Shown here: positions 47,215 to 56,967 of the stretch, in pieces
Layout: every line of letters starts with the position of its first letter
How positions within the stretch are numbered: position 1 is the first letter of the stretch
Source of the DNA: Emticicia agri
GTDB lineage: Bacteria > Bacteroidota > Bacteroidia > Cytophagales > Spirosomataceae
Direction: 5' to 3'
Assembly (NCBI GenBank): GCA_945860265.1
Contig: CAMAQF010000005.1
Location: forward strand, 1-64,000
DNA: 64,000 nt
Program-made: the position numbers and the translations under genes
The notes under the pieces: generated by a model
What the model was told of the DNA's origin: nothing
Seen by the model: only the letters and a program-made list of their open reading frames with translations
Database searches by the model: none

Positions 47215-47248
47215 AAAAAACTTAACACTTAAAATCACTCAGCGTCAA

Positions 47249-49741
47249 ATGAGAAAGGTTTATTATTGTTTTTTCTTAATCTGCAGTTTTTTAAATTTAT
47301 CGGCTCAAACCAAAACTCCCGACGAATTTTTAGGGTATACGCTCGGCACAAAGTTTAGCTTTCATCATCGTATAGTTGATTATGTGCGTCATGTAGCAGC
47401 ACAAAACCCAAGCCAAGTAAAAACTGTTGATTATGGTATGACCTTTGAAGGTCGCCCACTTATGGTTGCTATCATTGCATCTCCCGAAAACCTAGTTAAG
47501 ATTGAAGAAATTCGCACAAACAACCTAAAAAGTATAGGCCTTATGGAAGGCAAACCAACAGGCAAAGTACCTGCAATTGCATGGTTAAGCTACAATGTGC
47601 ATGGCAATGAAGCCGTTAGTTCAGAGGCAGTTTTAAAAGTTTTGTATGAACTTCTTAATAAAAATAATGCCACCACACAAAATGTATTAAAAAATACGGT
47701 CGTCATTCTCGACCCATGTATCAATCCTGACGGACGTGACCGTTATGCTCAATGGTACAACCGTGTAGCTAATCAAGGCGGAAACGCTGCTCCATTTGCC
47801 ATCGAACACAACGAACCTTGGCCAGGAGGGCGTTTTTCTCATTATATCTTCGACCCAAACCGTGATTGGGCTTGGCAAACGCAAGAAATTACGCAACAAC
47901 GTGTAAAACTTTACAACCAATGGATGCCACATCTTCACGCCGATTTTCACGAAATGGGCTATAACACACCGTACTATTTTCCGCCATCAGCTAAACCTTA
48001 TCACGAAGATTTGAGCAAATGGCAACGTGAGTTTCAGCAAACTTTGGGTGAATTCAGTAAAAAATATTTTGATAAAAATTACTGGCTATATTTCTCAAAA
48101 GAAAATTACGATTTACTTTATCCAAGCTATGGTGATACTTATCCATCCTACAATGGTGCAATCGGTATGACTTATGAGCAAGGTGGCGGCGGTCGTGCTG
48201 GCTTGGCAATTGCAAAAGACGACGGTGATACGCTTACACTTACGCAACGTATCTCACATCATTTTGCCACAAGTATGGGTTCTTTGGAGGCAATTTCAAG
48301 CCGTGCCGATAAAACTGTTGAGGAATTTACAAAGTTTTTTACTGAAAAAACTGCCAACGGCTACGGCACCTACAAATCATTTGTGATGAAAACCAAAGGA
48401 GATGAAGCGAAGATTCAAGCCCTAACGAGCCTTTTGGATAAACTACAAATCAATTATGGTTATGCGGCAAAAGAATCTATGGTAACAGGTTTTGGTTATC
48501 AAAGTTTAAAGGATGAAAATTTAAAAGTCGAGGCTAATGACCTAATTATCAGCACCTTTCAACCAAAAGGAACATTTGTAAAGATTTTGTTTGAACCAAA
48601 AACAGCTTTAGAAGATTCAGTAACTTATGACCTAACTTCTTGGTCATTGGCCTACGCTTATGGATTAAAAGCTTTCGCAACCAAAGAAAAGTTGGCAATA
48701 GGCAGCTCAATGTTGTCAACCACAAAAAATGCATCTTACGATGCGAAGCCTTATGCTTATGTAGCAGCATGGAAATCTTTTGAAGATGTGAAATTTTTAT
48801 CAAAAATTTTGGCTGCAGGAATTAAAGTAAGATTTAATGAAAATCCGTTTGAAACTGCTGGTAGAAAATTTGATGCAGGCTCATTGATTATTACTCGAAC
48901 CAATAATGAACGTTTGGGCGATAAATTTGACAAGACAATTCAGGACGCCGCTCTGGAATTTAATATCAATCTTTTAGGAACAACATCTGGAATGGTTTTG
49001 AGTGGAAATGACTTTGGTTCAGGTTCGGTCAATGTACTTAAAAATCCAAGAGTTGCTTTGATTGCTGGTGAAGGCGTTGTTTCGACAGCCTTTGGCGAGG
49101 TTTGGCATTTCTTTGAGCAGCAAATCAAATATCCTATTACGGTAATTGAAGGAAGTTCATTTACAAAAGTTCCGCTCGACCAACTCGATGTTATTGTTTT
49201 GGCTGATGGCAACTATGAAAAAATATTTGGTAATGGTGATGCATTAAAAAAATGGATACAAGGTGGAGGAAAAGTGATTGCCCTAGAAGGAGCAACTGGT
49301 TACTTTGCTGATAAAGATGGGTTTGCATTGAAACGTAAAAAAGACACCTTAGCAACCGATAAGGCTGAACTCAAAACTTATGGCACAAGAGAACGTGAAG
49401 GTATCATGGAGCAAATTCCAGGAGCGATTTTCAAGGTGGAAATTGACAAAACGCATCCGCTTGGCTATGGTACTGATGGAATTTATTACTCATTGGTGCG
49501 TGATGTTTATGCTTACGATTACTTGAAAGATGGCTGGAATGTAGGTTACATCAAAGAGAATAATCATGTGACGGGCTTTGCAGGAAAAATTGCGAAAGAA
49601 AAAATGAAAAATACGCTAACCTTCGGTGTGCAAGAAATCGGTCGTGGAAAAATCGTTTATATGGCAGATTCTCCTCTTTTCCGAGGTTTTTGGTATTCGG
49701 GAAAACTGATTTTTGGAAATGCTTTATTTACTGTGAATTAG
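47249..49741 (+). CDS. Secreted M14 zinc metallocarboxypeptidase
   Basis: 830 aa, signal peptide (after NLSAQ, about 20). The M14 domain at about 25-370 has the zinc motif HGNE (H118, E121 in YNVHGNEAVSSE), a substrate-binding NPDGRDRYAQWYNR, the second His in HADFHEMG, and an active-site Glu presumably in MTYEQGGGG. A large C-terminal half (about 400-830) has no recognised catalytic motif and includes a GATase-like stretch (PRVALIAGEGVV ... IQGGGKVIALEGAT). It cuts residues from peptides outside the cytoplasm. Confidence 0.93.
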   Translation: MRKVYYCFFLICSFLNLSAQTKTPDEFLGYTLGTKFSFHHRIVDYVRHVAAQNPSQVKTVDYGMTFEGRPLMVAIIASPENLVKIEEIRTNNLKSIGLMEGKPTGKVPAIAWLSYNVHGNEAVSSEAVLKVLYELLNKNNATTQNVLKNTVVILDPCINPDGRDRYAQWYNRVANQGGNAAPFAIEHNEPWPGGRFSHYIFDPNRDWAWQTQEITQQRVKLYNQWMPHLHADFHEMGYNTPYYFPPSAKPYHEDLSKWQREFQQTLGEFSKKYFDKNYWLYFSKENYDLLYPSYGDTYPSYNGAIGMTYEQGGGGRAGLAIAKDDGDTLTLTQRISHHFATSMGSLEAISSRADKTVEEFTKFFTEKTANGYGTYKSFVMKTKGDEAKIQALTSLLDKLQINYGYAAKESMVTGFGYQSLKDENLKVEANDLIISTFQPKGTFVKILFEPKTALEDSVTYDLTSWSLAYAYGLKAFATKEKLAIGSSMLSTTKNASYDAKPYAYVAAWKSFEDVKFLSKILAAGIKVRFNENPFETAGRKFDAGSLIITRTNNERLGDKFDKTIQDAALEFNINLLGTTSGMVLSGNDFGSGSVNVLKNPRVALIAGEGVVSTAFGEVWHFFEQQIKYPITVIEGSSFTKVPLDQLDVIVLADGNYEKIFGNGDALKKWIQGGGKVIALEGATGYFADKDGFALKRKKDTLATDKAELKTYGTREREGIMEQIPGAIFKVEIDKTHPLGYGTDGIYYSLVRDVYAYDYLKDGWNVGYIKENNHVTGFAGKIAKEKMKNTLTFGVQEIGRGKIVYMADSPLFRGFWYSGKLIFGNALFTVN

Positions 49742-49751
49742 ACACAATATG

Positions 49752-49847
49752 CGAGATTGGATATACGAGATGAAAAAAGCTCATTTCTTGTATCTCGAAT
49801 CTTGTATCTCCTATCTCAAATCTCGTATCTCGTATCTCAAATCTATA
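49752..49847. repeat. Heptamer array with inverted half
   Basis: Minus-sense units first: CGAGATT, GGATATA, CGAGATG at 49752-49772. A spacer follows, then eight plus-sense units from 49792: ATCTCGA, ATCTTGT, ATCTCCT, ATCTCAA, ATCTCGT, ATCTCGT, ATCTCAA, ATCTATA, in continuous 7-base phase. The array runs from just after the M14 stop to 6 bp before the next start and could fold into a hairpin. Its open frame falsely extends the next gene upstream. Confidence 0.85.
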
Positions 49848-49852
49848 AAACT

Positions 49853-50785
49853 ATGAACAATACTCGACGCTCATTTTTAAAAACAGTTCCATTGGCTATT
49901 GGTGGAGCTTCATTGACAAGTTCATCTTATGCCGAACCAAAGAAAACTCCACAAGTGAGTAGCCGAATAAAACTCAGTGTATCGAGTTATTCATATTGGC
50001 ATTTTAAGGGTGATAAATTTCCGATTGAAAAAGTAATCGACGAAGCTGCAAAATTAGGCTTAGATGGTATTGATGTTCTTCACCGACAAATGGCTGGAGA
50101 AGACAATGCTTATTTACAAAAACTAAAAAAGCACGCCTTTGTAAATGGAATTCCTATGACTTGTTTATCGATTCATCAAGGTTTTGTTTCGCCCGATAAA
50201 GCAGTTTTGAAAGAACACATTGACCATACAATACATTGTATCGAATTGGCCTACAAAATGGGCATTCCGTGTATGCGTTTGAATACAGGTCGATGGGGAA
50301 CTATCAAATCCTTCGATGATTTTATGGCTAAACGTGGTATAGAACCTGCCATTGCTGGTTATACCGAAAATGAAGCTTTCAAGTGGTGCATTGATAGTAT
50401 TCAGCAATGCCTGAAAAAAGCTGAAGAATGTGGAATTTTGTTGGCTCTCGAAAACCATTGGGGACTTGGCTCTACACCAGAAGGAATGCTTCGCATCAAA
50501 AATGCCATTGATTCGCCGTGGTTGGGGCTATTGATGGATACAGGCAATTTCTTGGAAAATCCTTATGATAAACTAGAGAAAATTGCTCCACAAACTAATT
50601 TCGTTCAAGCCAAAACCTATTATGGTGGCGGAGAATGGTACTCGCTCGATTTGGACTACAAACGTATTGTTGATATGCTGAAAAAAGTAAATTATCAAGG
50701 CTATATTTCGATTGAATTTGAAGGAAAAGAAGACCCAAAAACTGGCGTTCAAAAAAGCGTTGATTTGTTGAGAAGTGTCTTATAA
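49853..50785 (+). CDS. TIM-barrel sugar phosphate isomerase/epimerase-like protein, Tat-exported
   Basis: 310 aa from ATG 49853. The first residues NNTRRSFLKTVPLAIGG are a twin-arginine signal. The AP-endonuclease-2-type barrel (xylose isomerase-like) shows LALENHWGLGS, GLLMDTGNFLENP, and a terminal YQGYISIEFEG as likely metal-ligand loops. An upstream in-frame ATG at 49757 would translate the heptamer repeats and is rejected. Isomerase of a sugar, substrate unknown. Confidence 0.9.
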   Translation: MNNTRRSFLKTVPLAIGGASLTSSSYAEPKKTPQVSSRIKLSVSSYSYWHFKGDKFPIEKVIDEAAKLGLDGIDVLHRQMAGEDNAYLQKLKKHAFVNGIPMTCLSIHQGFVSPDKAVLKEHIDHTIHCIELAYKMGIPCMRLNTGRWGTIKSFDDFMAKRGIEPAIAGYTENEAFKWCIDSIQQCLKKAEECGILLALENHWGLGSTPEGMLRIKNAIDSPWLGLLMDTGNFLENPYDKLEKIAPQTNFVQAKTYYGGGEWYSLDLDYKRIVDMLKKVNYQGYISIEFEGKEDPKTGVQKSVDLLRSVL

Positions 50786-50821
50786 AATACCTACTACTAA
50801 TATAATAGAAAAAATATTGTG

Positions 50822-50852
50822 AATAGTGGCGTAGATGATACGCCACTATTTT
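50822..50852 (+). terminator. Terminator after the isomerase-like gene
   Basis: AATAGTGGCG (50822-50831), 9-base loop, CGCCACTATT (50841-50850), then TT. It overlaps the first codons of a longer reading of the next gene, which supports the start at 50865. Confidence 0.7.
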
Positions 50853-50864
50853 GCGTCAACAAAA

Positions 50865-53264
50865 ATGAAGAAAGCTTTAACAATTACCCTATTATTTTTT
50901 ATTTCAAATTTTGCTTTTTCACAAACTATTCCTATAAACATACGATTTATTGACATCAATAAAAATCCAATTATCGGTGCCAGTGTGAAGTTTTTCAACA
51001 GAAATGACAGTACAAAAATTTTGTATAATTTAACTGATACTTCGGGGATTGTGAAGTTCTTGACAACATTGGGTCAATATACAATCAAGGCAACTTCAAT
51101 TGGCTACAAAAATTTTGAAAAAGGTGTTTCAATAAATACTAAAAACACTTCTTTTGAATTTGTGATGCAAGATGATGCGAAGGCTTTGGCAACCGTAACT
51201 GTTGTTGCACAAAAGCCTTTGGTGAGCCAAGAAGACGACAAAACGATTATTGACCCCGAACCAATAGCCAATTCTAGTACAAGTGCTTATGAAATCATCG
51301 AGAAAACACCTGGCCTTTTTCTCGACCAAGATGGCAACATATACATCAGTAGTACATCGCCCGCTACAGTTTACATCAATGGTCGAGAGCAAAAAATGAG
51401 TTCAAGCGATATTGCTACGATTTTGAAGACTTTACCGCCCAATAGTATCCAAAAAATTGAAATATTACGTACACCATCAGCAAAATTTGACGCCAGTAGT
51501 TCAGGTGGAATTGTGAATGTAATTTTGAAAAAAGGCGTAAAAATTGGCCGGAATGGTAGCATAAATACAGGCATGAACCAAGGGCGTTTCGGCAATCAGC
51601 TCGTGGGTTTAAATCTTACAAATAATGATGGCAACAGAAGTTCGTATCTTAATGTAAATTATACCAATCGAAATTCTTATGACCAAATCGAAACCGCTCG
51701 AAAACTTTCGAGTGAGAATATTTTAGACCAAAAATCATATTCTACAACTCCAGCTCAGATTTTTTATAGTGGCTACGGTCTAAGTTTTGATGTTAATAAA
51801 AAATGGAATTTAAGCCTTGATGGAAGAGGAACTTTTAATACCAATAAATCCGATTCAGAAAACGAAAATATCATCAAAAATTTAAGCACAAATAATGTAT
51901 TTTCTAATAATTTGAATACTGTTCAAAATAATTCCAGTGGCTTAACTTTAAATCAGGGTTTATCAACCAAGTATAAAATTGATACAATTGGCTCAGAATT
52001 GACAAGTGATTTTTCGTATAATTATTTTTCAAATGGTGCTACCCAAAATTTCAATACTAAATTTACATATCCTACCCAAGATGCTTTGGGTGGCAACGGC
52101 GACATTCAAACCAAAAGACAATCATTTGTTGGCCAAGTTGATTTGAAATACAAGACTTTCCAGCAAATTACCTTAGAAACAGGAATAAAAAGCTCAAATT
52201 TGTTTTTTGCCAATGTAACCAAATATTTTACAAAAGTTGGTAGTCAACAAAGCATTGATTTGTCTCGAACTAACACTTTTGATTATCAAGAAATGATACA
52301 TGCGGGGTATGTTCAAGCCTCAAAATCATTTAACAAAGTTTTAATAAAATTGGGTACACGCATCGAAAATACAAATATGTATGGGCATCAACGAATTCCA
52401 AGAGATACGACTTTCAAAATTAATCGAACCGATTTCTTTCCATACATTTATGTTAGTAGAACAATTACGAAAATTGCGGGTTTCGACCTTACGAGTTATC
52501 TCATTTATCGTCGGTCAATTACACGCCCTGTCTATGATTACCTCAATCCATCGCCTAGATACATTGACCAATATTTGTATGAAGCAGGAAATCCAACATT
52601 AAAACCGCAATTTACACAAAACGTTGAAGCAAATATTAGTGTTGATAATCGGCCAATTTTTGCTTTTGGACGAAATTATACACAAGATATTTTCACAAAT
52701 GTAATTTATCAAAACCCATCAAATCCGAGTGTTGCGTATAGAACTTATGATAATTTGGGTAAAAATCAAGAAACTTATTTCAGAATATTGGGGGCAATTC
52801 CCCCAGGAAAAACATACTTTTTTGTGGTTGGAACCCAATATAATCTCAATAAATATGAAGGTTTTTATCAAAATAAACCATTAACATTCGACAAAGCGAG
52901 TTGGACATTTTTTACGTTTCATCAACTAAAAATCAATAAAAATTCATCGCTTACGATGAATGGTTTTCTCCGTTTGAAAGGTCAATTACAATTTTATGAA
53001 TTAAGTAATTTTGGCAGTTTGAATTTAAGTTTCAATCGTTCGTTTATGGACAAAAAATTACTCTTGACTTTATCAGCAAATGATGTTTTTTTTACCAACA
53101 ATAATCAGTTTCTAATCAATCAAGGTTCGATTTCGGCCAATGGTTTCCGAAAATCAGATTCTCGTCGATTGGGTTTCAATATTCGATATAATTTTGGTTT
53201 AAAGAAGAAAGAAAACCAAAACAATATGATGAATTTTGAGAATTTAGAAAATAATTCGAAGTAG
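50865..53264 (+). CDS. Outer-membrane beta-barrel receptor with N-terminal carboxypeptidase-like domain
   Basis: About 799 aa from ATG 50865 (signal peptide MKKALTITLLFFISNFAFSQ). A carboxypeptidase-regulatory-like domain (about 22-105), then a plug-like region (AYEIIEKTPGLFLDQDGNIYI, IQKIEILRTPSAKFDASSSGGIVNVILKKG) and a barrel of the OMP_b-brl_3 type. The TonB box is not obvious. Probably an outer-membrane transporter or signalling receptor; ligand unknown. Alone, 80 bp past the isomerase. Confidence 0.9.
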   Translation: MKKALTITLLFFISNFAFSQTIPINIRFIDINKNPIIGASVKFFNRNDSTKILYNLTDTSGIVKFLTTLGQYTIKATSIGYKNFEKGVSINTKNTSFEFVMQDDAKALATVTVVAQKPLVSQEDDKTIIDPEPIANSSTSAYEIIEKTPGLFLDQDGNIYISSTSPATVYINGREQKMSSSDIATILKTLPPNSIQKIEILRTPSAKFDASSSGGIVNVILKKGVKIGRNGSINTGMNQGRFGNQLVGLNLTNNDGNRSSYLNVNYTNRNSYDQIETARKLSSENILDQKSYSTTPAQIFYSGYGLSFDVNKKWNLSLDGRGTFNTNKSDSENENIIKNLSTNNVFSNNLNTVQNNSSGLTLNQGLSTKYKIDTIGSELTSDFSYNYFSNGATQNFNTKFTYPTQDALGGNGDIQTKRQSFVGQVDLKYKTFQQITLETGIKSSNLFFANVTKYFTKVGSQQSIDLSRTNTFDYQEMIHAGYVQASKSFNKVLIKLGTRIENTNMYGHQRIPRDTTFKINRTDFFPYIYVSRTITKIAGFDLTSYLIYRRSITRPVYDYLNPSPRYIDQYLYEAGNPTLKPQFTQNVEANISVDNRPIFAFGRNYTQDIFTNVIYQNPSNPSVAYRTYDNLGKNQETYFRILGAIPPGKTYFFVVGTQYNLNKYEGFYQNKPLTFDKASWTFFTFHQLKINKNSSLTMNGFLRLKGQLQFYELSNFGSLNLSFNRSFMDKKLLLTLSANDVFFTNNNQFLINQGSISANGFRKSDSRRLGFNIRYNFGLKKKENQNNMMNFENLENNSK

Positions 53265-53288
53265 TTAATAATCAATACATTACAAGCA

Positions 53289-53651
53289 ATGAGTTATAAT
53301 ATTCAAGTTTATACAGCACAAACAATGATGGCTGAAATCGAAGCCGAATCGGAAGATTTTTTTGATAATGACAAAAACTTAATTCCGTTTACTGAAAAAC
53401 AACTTATCAAATTAAGAGAGAATATTTTAAGGCATAACTTTGAAATTACGAAAGAAGATAAAAAGGGAGTTACCTTTAGAAACGACCAGTTTGAGGGCAT
53501 GAAGGCAATTTTGACTTCAAATGCTCTTTACTTTCGTTCGAGTTATGATGATTCTTTTGAAATCGGAATGATTGCTTCTGAACTGACCGATTCTGACGAA
53601 TTTGCTAAATATGACCCTCAAGCTGATGGCTGGGAAATTTTAGGGGAGTAA
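53289..53651 (+). CDS. Small conserved-looking protein, function unknown
   Basis: 120 aa, acidic (ESEDFFDNDKN, SDEFAKYDPQADGWEILGE), no signal peptide or membrane segment. 24 bp after the receptor gene and likely co-transcribed. I do not recognise a family. The regular codon use and compact size suggest a real gene. Confidence 0.75.
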   Translation: MSYNIQVYTAQTMMAEIEAESEDFFDNDKNLIPFTEKQLIKLRENILRHNFEITKEDKKGVTFRNDQFEGMKAILTSNALYFRSSYDDSFEIGMIASELTDSDEFAKYDPQADGWEILGE

Positions 53652-53690
53652 TTCAATGATAGTAAAAATGTCGACGGTTAAACATCGTAG

Positions 53691-53727
53691 AATGAGATTA
53701 GTTAAAATTGAATTACTCTCATTTTAG
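53691..53727 (+). terminator. Weak hairpin after the small gene
   Basis: AATGAGA (53691-53697) pairs with TCTCATT (53717-53723), followed by TT. Short stem; low confidence. The remaining gap to 53896 shows nothing clear. Confidence 0.35.
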
Positions 53728-53895
53728 GTATAATAAAACTAGAAATTCCTAATAATCTTGAAGTTAAACCAAGATTTTTATAGCCCAGGGTCAATAGTAG
53801 ACAAGTCCACAATAAGGTAATAAGTTTATAAACAGATATTTAGCTGTCGACCAAATTTACGATTAATTTTATTCTATTACTTAATTTAAGCGGTT

Positions 53896-53946
53896 AAATT
53901 TTGCCCGTAGGAACATCAAATTTGGACATTCGCACAAAATTCATTA
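53896..53946. repeat. Dispersed palindromic repeat, copy 2 (degenerate)
   Basis: Same AAATTTTGCCCGTA start and ACAAAATTCATTA end as 26943-26994, with a mutated stem (GGAACATC...GGACATTC). It abuts the stop of the isomerase-like gene on the minus strand. Confidence 0.75.
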
Positions 53947-53949
53947 AAA

Positions 53950-54819
53950 TCAAATATCACAAATATTTACGCCCTGTTTCAAAGAAGCCAATTTATCGGC
54001 ACGAATAGGAAAGAATTCTTGGGCAACGAAGCCTTTAAAACCTGTTTCGGCAATGGCACTCATAATAGCTGGATAATAAATCTCTTGAGTTTCGTCAATT
54101 TCATGACGCCCTGGCACTCCACCAGTATGATAATGAGCAATATATTTATGATTATCACGTATTCGGCGAATGATGTCTCCCTCCATTATCTGCATGTGAT
54201 AAATGTCGTATAGTATCTTAAAATTATCAGATTCAATATTTTTACAAAGTTCAACGCCCCAATCAGTGTGGTCGCACATATAATCTGGGTGGTCAACTCT
54301 ACTATTGAGTAATTCCATTACGATTGTCACGTTTTTCTTTTCGGCATATTTCATAATTTTCTTCAATCCTATTGCAGCGTTTTTTAGGCCATCTTCATCG
54401 CTAAGTTTTTTCTCACGATTTCCCGAAAAACATATTAAATTCTTGAATCCTGCCTTCGATGTTTCATCAATCAAATATTTATACCATTCTTCCAAACCTT
54501 CGTGGTTTTCTTTTTTATTCCAGCCATTTATTATGCCAAATTCTTTGCCGATTCCGGAAACCATCGCACAAGTAAGGTCGTATTTTTTTACGGTTTCAAA
54601 CTCATCAACATTTAGCAATTCGATTGATTGTAAGCCTATATTTTTGGCTGCTCGACAAAGAGAATCAAGGTCGATAGAGTCGTAGCACCAACGACAAACT
54701 GAGTGATTGATACGTCCTTGGAGTGAGGCTCCCATGATATTATCGGCAGCCTCAAGGCGAGAAGCGACTGCTTCTGTCATAACAACTGAGGCGGTTGCTC
54801 CTTCTACAGTTTTTTTCAT
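53950..54819 (-). CDS. Hydroxypyruvate-isomerase-like TIM-barrel protein
   Basis: 289 aa. The N-terminal 40 residues are Ala/Ser-rich, unlike a normal enzyme start, and may be an atypical export signal. The barrel has INHSVCRWCYDSI, VMELLNSRVDHPDY, ILYDIYHMQIMEGDII, HTGGVPGRHEID and GFKGFVAQEFFP, the pattern of hydroxypyruvate isomerase and related sugar isomerases. Metal-binding Glu/Asp/His are in place. Substrate unknown. A second such barrel lies at 49853. Confidence 0.87.
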   Translation of the reverse strand: MKKTVEGATASVVMTEAVASRLEAADNIMGASLQGRINHSVCRWCYDSIDLDSLCRAAKNIGLQSIELLNVDEFETVKKYDLTCAMVSGIGKEFGIINGWNKKENHEGLEEWYKYLIDETSKAGFKNLICFSGNREKKLSDEDGLKNAAIGLKKIMKYAEKKNVTIVMELLNSRVDHPDYMCDHTDWGVELCKNIESDNFKILYDIYHMQIMEGDIIRRIRDNHKYIAHYHTGGVPGRHEIDETQEIYYPAIMSAIAETGFKGFVAQEFFPIRADKLASLKQGVNICDI

Positions 54820-55209
54820 AGCATTTCGGTTAGATCTGTTGTTTTCTATCAGTATATTTTTTCCTCACAAAATAGGGCCTAGTGTGTAAATCAGTTGATT
54901 TGAATAGATGAGCAATTTAATGCAAAAAAATTAATTGTAAACTACTTACAATCAAAATAGCATTGAAATAGAATAAAAAACTTGGTTAAGGGTATTAGGA
55001 TATGAAAGTTTACAAAACGTATATTTTATACATATCGACCAAAACAAATTAACACACAGGAGATAAAAAATTTAGCTTCCAAGGTAAGTAGGAGGCACAA
55101 ATAAATGACCGCCAATGGAACATTTAGTATGAGTATTGTTTTGTAAAATAGTCACATAAAAAACAGCATGATAAATCAAAAGCTTATGACGCTGTTTTTT
55201 GTCAAATTA
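54820..55209. other. 390-bp intergenic region
   Basis: Only the terminator near its right end is recognisable. Nothing else that I can support on either strand. Confidence 0.4.
55158..55200 (-). terminator. Terminator of the DUF1593 gene
   Basis: AAAAAACAGC (55158-55167) pairs with GCTGTTTTTT (55191-55200). It works on the minus strand, 10 bp past the stop codon. Confidence 0.75.
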
Positions 55210-56739
55210 TCACTTCACAGTCAGTACCACACGTTGATAACGAGTCAGAGAAGGACTTCCGTTATCGCTTGCCTCTACAATTATGTGAAAGGTATCGCCA
55301 CTTTTTAAACTATCGGTATTTTCGATGCTGATTTCGGCATTATTCTCATTTTGTTTGATAATTAGATTTGCTTTAGCTGATCCTACTTCTTTATATTGCC
55401 AAAACTTTATGCTTACCTTATCTTTATCAGGGTCAGAAAATTTGGGCTTCAAAGTAATTTGGTGGAATTTACTAATTGATGAACGGGACACTGTCCGTCG
55501 TTTATTACTAATTGAAACTCTCGGAGCATGATTGGCTGATTTAAAATCTTTTATACACCAATCAGCACGAGCGGCAAAATCATATTGAATGGCAGGAATC
55601 CAACGGGTTTGAGCAAAAGCATCATCTATTTTCTTTGTAAAAGGATTAAAATCGGCAGCAGCTTTGCCATCTTCCCATCGGCTTGGAGTTATAGTAGATT
55701 GTACCAAACGACCTCCCCAGCCGCCATCTTGGGGATTATCGAGATTATTCAAACCTATATCAACTAAGTGTAAGAAAGCAGGAGAATCGCCTTCTGAAAT
55801 AAAATCATATTGCCCGAAACTTCCCCATTGGTTCTTTTTGGCTTTTTCCATACTGCTGTATATATCATCAATTTCGCCCTTTGGAGGATTTCCATCGCCA
55901 TAACTATAATACATTTTGAGGAGTGGCCCATGATTATTTATTATTTCCCCCATAAATTTACCTTCTAAGTATTGGTGAAATTCGGTTGGCACTGACCTTT
56001 TCCAAAAATAAGCAAAACTCCAAAACTGATTAGAATTATAATAAACCTTCATGTCTTTCCAGTTTGGCTCTATATATTTTTTGTAGGTAGCATCTTGGTC
56101 AAGTATGGCATAAATAATTGCTTTTTGACAAACTTTTTTATAAATTTTGTTCCATTGAAGAGTGTTTTTGTATTCATCTTCAATAGATTTCAATGCACGG
56201 GCAATCGTATTTGTTCCACCCCAAACCTGTAAATAGAGTGGTGTCATATCCTCGTCAAGTAATTTGGCTTTTATAAAATCTGAGCCCTCGGTATCTTTTG
56301 TCATTTCACCTTCAAAATCTATATTTCCGATACGAATTTGATTTTTTAAATCCATCGGTTTCGGAAAATCGATTGAATGTTTAAGTAAATTCGTATAAAC
56401 TTTTCCGTAGGCATCAACCAAATCGTAAATCCATTGTTCGCCCGGCCAACGCAGTTCTGTTCGTTCGCCATACATTTTTTTTGTCATCTCCATTTCAGAG
56501 GTAAACTTGGTACCTTTTCCATCACCTTTATAGTGCCACTGAGAACTACTTATGATTAAACCTTCTAACCTAAATTCATTGGAAAATAACAAAAGTCTTA
56601 TGAATGAATCTACGTCATCTAATTCGCCATCGGTCGTAACGATAGTGCGAGCCTTAGCGGTTTTAGAAACTTGCCCTAAAGCAGCACAATTTATAAGACA
56701 AACAAAAAAGATATAGAAATAAAATTTATTAAATTTCAT
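55210..56739 (-). CDS. DUF1593 nucleoside-hydrolase-like secreted protein
   Basis: About 509 aa from ATG 56739 (MKFNKFYFYIFFVCLINCAALG, signal); the upstream ATG at 56826 adds a non-signal extension. The nucleoside-hydrolase-type motif TIVTTDGELDDVDSFIRLL is at about 33-51, followed by LYLQVWGGTNTIARAL. The C-terminal about 90 residues (SISKFHQITLKPKFSDPDKDK ... TRYQRVVLTVK) look like a beta-sandwich appendage. Often annotated as cellulose-binding; the activity is unproven. Confidence 0.9.
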   Translation of the reverse strand: MKFNKFYFYIFFVCLINCAALGQVSKTAKARTIVTTDGELDDVDSFIRLLLFSNEFRLEGLIISSSQWHYKGDGKGTKFTSEMEMTKKMYGERTELRWPGEQWIYDLVDAYGKVYTNLLKHSIDFPKPMDLKNQIRIGNIDFEGEMTKDTEGSDFIKAKLLDEDMTPLYLQVWGGTNTIARALKSIEDEYKNTLQWNKIYKKVCQKAIIYAILDQDATYKKYIEPNWKDMKVYYNSNQFWSFAYFWKRSVPTEFHQYLEGKFMGEIINNHGPLLKMYYSYGDGNPPKGEIDDIYSSMEKAKKNQWGSFGQYDFISEGDSPAFLHLVDIGLNNLDNPQDGGWGGRLVQSTITPSRWEDGKAAADFNPFTKKIDDAFAQTRWIPAIQYDFAARADWCIKDFKSANHAPRVSISNKRRTVSRSSISKFHQITLKPKFSDPDKDKVSIKFWQYKEVGSAKANLIIKQNENNAEISIENTDSLKSGDTFHIIVEASDNGSPSLTRYQRVVLTVK

Positions 56740-56967
56740 GTTTTGGAATAATTGGAATAGTGTTAATAGATAAGTAAGTAATTGAGTACGCTTTTTGTAT
56801 GACTCGGAGAAACAAATATATAGCAAATAAATATTTTAATCGATGTGCAGTGCCTTTATTGTAATTTTAATGATAAATTAAAGCGTTTGTCAAACATATT
56901 CCTTTTTTTGTTGAACGGTGGTATAATTTTAGATGTTATCATTCTAACAATTTTAAAGTTGAGTCTC

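Noticed and set aside
49757..49852. N-terminal extension of the Tat-exported isomerase
   Set aside because: It translates the ATCTCGT heptamer array and precedes a perfect twin-arginine signal at the ATG at 49853.
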